A DNA stretch of 64,000 nt from CAIKBL01 sp050247235 (GTDB lineage: Bacteria; Pseudomonadota; Gammaproteobacteria; Ga0077536). Location of the stretch: positions 1-64,000 of the forward strand of contig JBFWUN010000006.1 in assembly GCA_050247235.1 (NCBI GenBank), read 5' to 3'. Numbering within the stretch: position 1 is the first letter of the stretch; every line of letters starts with the position of its first letter. Both the position numbers and the translations under genes were made by a program. Positions 60,237 through 64,000 of the stretch are shown here, one piece after another. The notes below the pieces were generated by a model that saw only the letters and a program-made list of their open reading frames with translations, did no database searches and had not been told where the DNA came from.

Positions 60237-62405
60237 ATGACGACAACGCTCGCTTCGTCGCGCGATCCGCGCCAATTCATCCTCGCATTCGATGCTGGCG
60301 GCACGATGACCGACGCCATCCTTGTCAAGCCCGACGGCAGCTTTACCGTCGGCAAGTCGATCAGCCGCCGGGAGGACGAACCGCGAAGCTACCGCGAATC
60401 GGTGACCGACGCCGCGCACAATCTTGGACTGACCCCCGAGGAGGTCCACGGACAATGTGCCGCCGATATCTACTGCGGTACCGGCATGCTGAACACCGTG
60501 CTGACCGGTAACGGCCGCAAGGTTGGCCTGCTGGTAACCCGCGGGTTCGAGGACATCACCGTCATGGAAGGGGGACTCACCTACCTCGGCCAGAGCCAGA
60601 ACGAAACGCTGCACCAGCAGCTGCACCGTCACACGCGCGCACTGGTGGATCCGAAAAACGTGTACGGCATCAGTGAACGTCTGACAGGCGGCTGCTACCA
60701 GGGAAACATCCACCTGCCGCCCGGTCACGCACTGATCCCCCTCAACGAGCGACAGGTCGTCGCGGCCGTGCAGCGCATGATCGACAACGGCACCGAGGTG
60801 ATTGGCATCCTGTTCCTCTACTCGTTTGTGGATCCCCGGCACGAGCACCAGGCGAAGGCCATCGCCGAACGTGTGTGCGCCGAGCGCGGCGCGCGGATCC
60901 CGGTCGTGTGCTCGGCCGACGTGGCACCGGTATCGAAGGAGAACAACCGCCTGAAAAGCCTGCTGTTCCAGTGTTTCGCGGCCGAACTGGTGCGCGGCTC
61001 GCTGCTGTCGGTGGAGGAGCAGGCGCGGCACTATGGATACCAGGGCCGGCTGCTCACGCTGCTGTCGTACGGCGGCGCCGTCAACGTTGAGTATCCGCGC
61101 CTGTACGAGACGATGATTTCGGGGCCGATCGGCGGCCTGCTCGGCGCCCAGTTCATCGGCGAGAAGCTGGGGATCCCGAACATCGTGACCGCCGACATGG
61201 GGGGTACGAGTTTTGATGTCGGCCTGCTGGTGGATGGGCGGATCGGCATCACCAAGAGCGCGGACATCGCCGGACACCGGCTGGCGCTGCAGATGGTGGA
61301 ACTGGACTCTGTCGGCAGCGGTGCGGGATCGGTCGTCTGGGTGGACGAGTACAAGCGGCTGCACGTCGGTCCCGACAGCGCGGGCGCGAAGGCGGGACGC
61401 TGCCTGAACTTCGATCGGCTGACGGTCACCGATATCAATGTCGTGCTGGGGTACGTGGACCCCGACTACTTCCTCGGCGGCCAGGTCCGGCTGGACCGTG
61501 ACGCTGCGCTGCGCGCGCTCGACGAGGCGGTCGCCAGGCCGCTCGGCCTGAACGTCTACGAGGCCGGCGCTGGGGTGCTCGATATCGTGAACACGCAGAT
61601 GAACGATCTCCTGCGCACGATGATCGCCTCGAAGGGTTACGACACGCACGATTTCACGCTGCTGTACTACGGCGGCGCGGGCCCGGTGCACATGTACGGT
61701 TTCGCGGAGGGTATCGAGTTCGCCGACGTGATCACGATGCCCTGGGCGGCCGGGTTCTCCGCGTTCGGCGCCGCATGCGCCGAGTACATGCACCGCTACG
61801 ATCGCGGCCTGCGCGTGCTGATTCCCAATGGGATGCCCGATGACGAACTCACGGGGGTCGCGGCGCAGATCCGCGCCGCGTGGGTCGAACTCGAACGCGA
61901 GGCGCGGGACGAGATGGCGCGCGAGGGTGTCGACCCGGACGCGGTCACGTTCCGCTACGGCATGGCCGCCCGCTACATCGGCCAGCTCGAGAGCTTCGAC
62001 ACCCAGCTCGCGAACGGTGAAATGCACGGAGCCGCAGACATCGAACGGATGATCGACGCATTCGAGGCGATGTACACCAAGGTCTACCCTGACGGCGCAC
62101 GGTTCCCGGATGCGGGCTATTCGGTTACCGCGGTACACCTGGAAGCAGTCGCGCCGAAACCGCAACCGGTGCTCGCCGAGCATCCTCTATCGCCGCCGAC
62201 CCCGTGCGCGGAGGCCTTTGTGGGCAGCCGGGACGTGTACCACGCGGGCGTGTGGACCCTCTTCAGCGTCTACGAGATGGCACAGCTCCAGGCGGGCAAT
62301 GTCGTCGAGGGGCCGGCAATCATCCGGGATCCGATGACCACGGTGGTGATTCCACCCGGACGCTCCATCCGTTTCGACAAGTACCGAATGCTTCACTACA
62401 AGTAA
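60237..62405 (+). CDS. Acetone-carboxylase-like beta subunit (hydantoinase A/oxoprolinase family)
   Basis: A 722-aa ATP-binding subunit. The phosphate-binding N terminus FILAFDAGGTMTDAILVK and the adenosine motif IVTADMGGTSFDVGLLVDG belong to the HydA/actin-like ATPase fold; VTRGFEDITVMEGGL and LLYYGGAGPVHMYGF support it. Acetone carboxylase activates the ketone and bicarbonate as phosphorylated intermediates using this subunit. An 88-bp gap precedes the start. Cotranscribed with alpha and gamma, and followed by the fumarylacetoacetase-family gene. Confidence 0.88.
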   Translation: MTTTLASSRDPRQFILAFDAGGTMTDAILVKPDGSFTVGKSISRREDEPRSYRESVTDAAHNLGLTPEEVHGQCAADIYCGTGMLNTVLTGNGRKVGLLVTRGFEDITVMEGGLTYLGQSQNETLHQQLHRHTRALVDPKNVYGISERLTGGCYQGNIHLPPGHALIPLNERQVVAAVQRMIDNGTEVIGILFLYSFVDPRHEHQAKAIAERVCAERGARIPVVCSADVAPVSKENNRLKSLLFQCFAAELVRGSLLSVEEQARHYGYQGRLLTLLSYGGAVNVEYPRLYETMISGPIGGLLGAQFIGEKLGIPNIVTADMGGTSFDVGLLVDGRIGITKSADIAGHRLALQMVELDSVGSGAGSVVWVDEYKRLHVGPDSAGAKAGRCLNFDRLTVTDINVVLGYVDPDYFLGGQVRLDRDAALRALDEAVARPLGLNVYEAGAGVLDIVNTQMNDLLRTMIASKGYDTHDFTLLYYGGAGPVHMYGFAEGIEFADVITMPWAAGFSAFGAACAEYMHRYDRGLRVLIPNGMPDDELTGVAAQIRAAWVELEREARDEMAREGVDPDAVTFRYGMAARYIGQLESFDTQLANGEMHGAADIERMIDAFEAMYTKVYPDGARFPDAGYSVTAVHLEAVAPKPQPVLAEHPLSPPTPCAEAFVGSRDVYHAGVWTLFSVYEMAQLQAGNVVEGPAIIRDPMTTVVIPPGRSIRFDKYRMLHYK

Positions 62406-62417
62406 ACGAAGGTTCCG

Positions 62418-63278
62418 ATGAAACTCGCCACGTTCATGCTTCCAGGGGGCGCGCCCCGGATTGGCCGCGTCGAAGGCCCCGAAATCGTCGAGCTGACCGA
62501 CGCCGGGGTTCCCGGCGAGATGTCCGCGCTGCTGGCGGAGCCCGAAGGCCTGGTGCGGGCGCGCAAGGCCGACGGACCACGTCACGCACTCGGCGCCGTC
62601 AAGCTGGCGGCACCGATCCTGCGTCCGCCCAAGATCCTGGCGATCGGCCTGAATTATCGCGACCACATCGAAGAGACGAAGCTGGATACGCCGAGCTTCC
62701 CGATGTTCTTCAACAAGCAGTCCACGGCCGCGAACGGGCCGTACGCGCCTATTCACCTTCCACGCGTGTCCGACAAGCTGGACTACGAAGGTGAACTCGG
62801 CTTCGTGATCGGGCGCCGCTGCCGCCACGTGCCTCGAGCGCGCGCGCACGAAGTGATCGCAGGCTACGTCGTATGCAACGACGTGAGCGTCCGGGACTGG
62901 CAGATGCGCGCGCAGACATTCACCATCGGCAAGTCCTTCGATTCCCATGCGCCGTTCGGTCCGTGGATCGTCACCGCGGACGAAGTGGGCGATCCACACG
63001 CACTCGCACTGAAGACCTGGGTGAACGGTGAGCTGCGCCAGGATTCCAATACTCGCCACCTGGTGTTCGACTGCTTTCACCAGATCGAGACACTGACCGC
63101 GGCGTTCACCCTTGAGCCCGGCGACGTGGTGCTCACGGGGACCCCGAGCGGCGTGGGCATCGGGTTCAAGCCGGCCCGCTATCTCAAGGTCGGAGACCGG
63201 GTACGCATCGAGATCGAGAAGCTCGGGCATATCGAGAACGAAGTGATCGCCGAACCCGCGTCCACCGAGATGATCTGA
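62418..63278 (+). CDS. Fumarylacetoacetate hydrolase family protein
   Basis: A 286-aa enzyme of the FAH/acylpyruvase superfamily. Signature parts: ILAIGLNYRDHIEE, LDYEGELGFVIGRRC, CNDVSVRDWQMR and LTGTPSGVGIGFKPA. The metal-binding Glu-Glu-Asp set is present. Such enzymes cleave beta-diketo acids or acylpyruvates, or hydrate 2-oxo acids, fitting processing of a 3-oxo acid made by the carboxylase. It lies 12 bp after the beta subunit, so it is likely part of the operon. Confidence 0.9.
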   Translation: MKLATFMLPGGAPRIGRVEGPEIVELTDAGVPGEMSALLAEPEGLVRARKADGPRHALGAVKLAAPILRPPKILAIGLNYRDHIEETKLDTPSFPMFFNKQSTAANGPYAPIHLPRVSDKLDYEGELGFVIGRRCRHVPRARAHEVIAGYVVCNDVSVRDWQMRAQTFTIGKSFDSHAPFGPWIVTADEVGDPHALALKTWVNGELRQDSNTRHLVFDCFHQIETLTAAFTLEPGDVVLTGTPSGVGIGFKPARYLKVGDRVRIEIEKLGHIENEVIAEPASTEMI

Positions 63279-63287
63279 GACACTCGC

Positions 63288-64000
63288 ATGTACGCCTGGC
63301 AATTCGATCGCTACGGTCATTACACGGAAGTACTGCGCTGGGTCGAGCGCGCGCCGCCCGTTCCGCGGGGCGACGACGCGCTCGTGCGCACGACCGCGGT
63401 GTCACTGAACTTCCCCGACCTGCTGATCATTCAAGGCAAATACCAGCACAAGGCGCCGCTGCCGGCGGTGCCCGGCGTCGAAGCCGTCGGCATCGTCGAA
63501 GCCACCGGGCCCGCCAGCAGGTTCCGGGTGGGCGACCGGGTGGTCGGCTTCACGCACGGTGGCGGCACGCTGGCTGACCTGTTCCTCGTGGGCAACGCCT
63601 CGGCCTGGACCGTTCCAGCGCACGTCAGTGACGACCAGGCTGCCGCGCTGTCGGTGACTTACGGGACGTCGTACTTTGCGCTGGAGCACCGCGCCCGGAT
63701 GAAAGCGGGTGAGACCCTCCTGGTGCTGGGGGCAGCGGGCGGCGTCGGTCTCGCTGCGATCCAGCTGGGACGGCTGATGGGAGCGAATGTGATCGCGTGC
63801 GCGGGAGATCCCCGCAAACTCGACATCTGCGCGGCACAGGGTGCACACCATCTCGTCAATTACCGCAGCGAGGATCTCGTCGAAAGAGTCAAGGCGCTGA
63901 CCGACGGCCGCGGCGCAGATGTCATCTACGACCCCGTGGGGGGCGACATTTTCGAGCAGGTGAAGCGCTGCGTCGCATGGGGCGGGCGGCTCGTGGTGAT
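63288..64000 (+). CDS. Zinc-free quinone oxidoreductase-like MDR protein, 3' end cut by window
   Basis: The first 237 residues of an MDR-family oxidoreductase are visible. N-terminal catalytic GroES-like fold (AVSLNFPDLLIIQGKYQ, PAVPGVEAVGIVEATGP), then the NADPH-binding VLGAAGGVGLAAIQLGRLMG. No zinc-ligand cysteines are seen in the visible part, so it is a QOR type rather than a zinc alcohol dehydrogenase. It starts at ATG 63288, ten bases after the FAH-family stop, and is probably cotranscribed with the carboxylase cluster. The C-terminal end is missing. Confidence 0.88.
   Translation, partial: MYAWQFDRYGHYTEVLRWVERAPPVPRGDDALVRTTAVSLNFPDLLIIQGKYQHKAPLPAVPGVEAVGIVEATGPASRFRVGDRVVGFTHGGGTLADLFLVGNASAWTVPAHVSDDQAAALSVTYGTSYFALEHRARMKAGETLLVLGAAGGVGLAAIQLGRLMGANVIACAGDPRKLDICAAQGAHHLVNYRSEDLVERVKALTDGRGADVIYDPVGGDIFEQVKRCVAWGGRLVV

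Noticed and set aside
59799..62183. A 794-aa minus-strand open frame opposite the beta subunit gene
   Set aside because: Antisense shadow of the hydantoinase A-like gene; low-complexity Arg/Val/His composition.
1..64000. CRISPR arrays, tRNA or rRNA genes, insertion sequences, integrase/att sites
   Set aside because: I looked for regularly spaced repeats, tRNA-like cloverleafs with CCA ends, and transposase-like proteins on both strands and saw none.

Overview
The window is a GC-rich (roughly 64-65% by eye) chromosomal segment of a Gram-negative bacterium, most likely a gammaproteobacterium (a high-GC environmental lineage) with a betaproteobacterium as the alternative. The reasons are the housekeeping set (adjacent parE-parC, xseB-ispA, mazG, hslR, hrpA, bfd-bfr), an Lpp/OprI-type outer-membrane lipoprotein beside an L,D-transpeptidase, AmpG, and proteobacterial-style promoters and intrinsic terminators. 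No rRNA, tRNA, CRISPR array, prophage, transposase or att site was seen. No gene-free stretch exceeds 300 bases once starts are corrected; the longest (11482-11762, 57078-57334, 54684-54939, 45735-45978, 9297-9540) hold promoters, operators or hairpins as listed.

Region 1 (1-15 kb) is housekeeping and stress: 5'-truncated dinB, convergent parC/parE, a minus-strand peroxide/iron cassette (rubrerythrin, Fe-S oxidoreductase, DUF3501) under a perfect 9-1-9 palindrome of the Fur/PerR type, xseB-ispA, mazG divergent from an HNH nuclease, a small secreted protein, the Lpp-like lipoprotein convergent with an L,D-transpeptidase/DUF423 pair, and a phytase-like esterase. Region 2 (15-30 kb) has moaB divergent from hslR, a MoxR-DUF58-TgpA operon, an unrecognised 241-aa gene with a CPA2 antiporter, hrpA coupled to a DASS anion transporter, and an unusual PP2C phosphatase fused through one membrane segment to an FGE/SUMF1-like domain. 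Region 3 (30-37 kb) is a compact molybdenum-cofactor operon (moaA-mobA-mobB-moeA with overlapping ends) beside a NarX/NarL-like two-component pair.

Region 4 (37-64 kb) is accessory catabolism. It has five luciferase-like (LLM) flavin oxidoreductases, a carboxymuconolactone-decarboxylase-like protein, a diiron ferritin-like protein, an epoxide hydrolase, a MaoC-type hydratase, a VOC protein, an FAD monooxygenase, a GST, and a three-subunit acetone-carboxylase-like operon ordered alpha-gamma-beta, followed by a fumarylacetoacetase-family gene and a quinone-oxidoreductase-like gene cut by the window edge. bfd-bfr (with a Fur-like site), a Gfo/Idh/MocA dehydrogenase, an ABC-F/DMT/DUF1800/DUF1501 operon and a GAF-GGDEF protein are interspersed. 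The mix suggests ring- or ketone-containing compounds are oxidised, hydrated and carboxylated, but no substrate can be named from sequence alone.

The observations most worth following are the PP2C-FGE fusion, the palindrome over the rubrerythrin cassette, the reordered acetone-carboxylase-like operon with its LLM neighbours, and the lipoprotein/L,D-transpeptidase pair.
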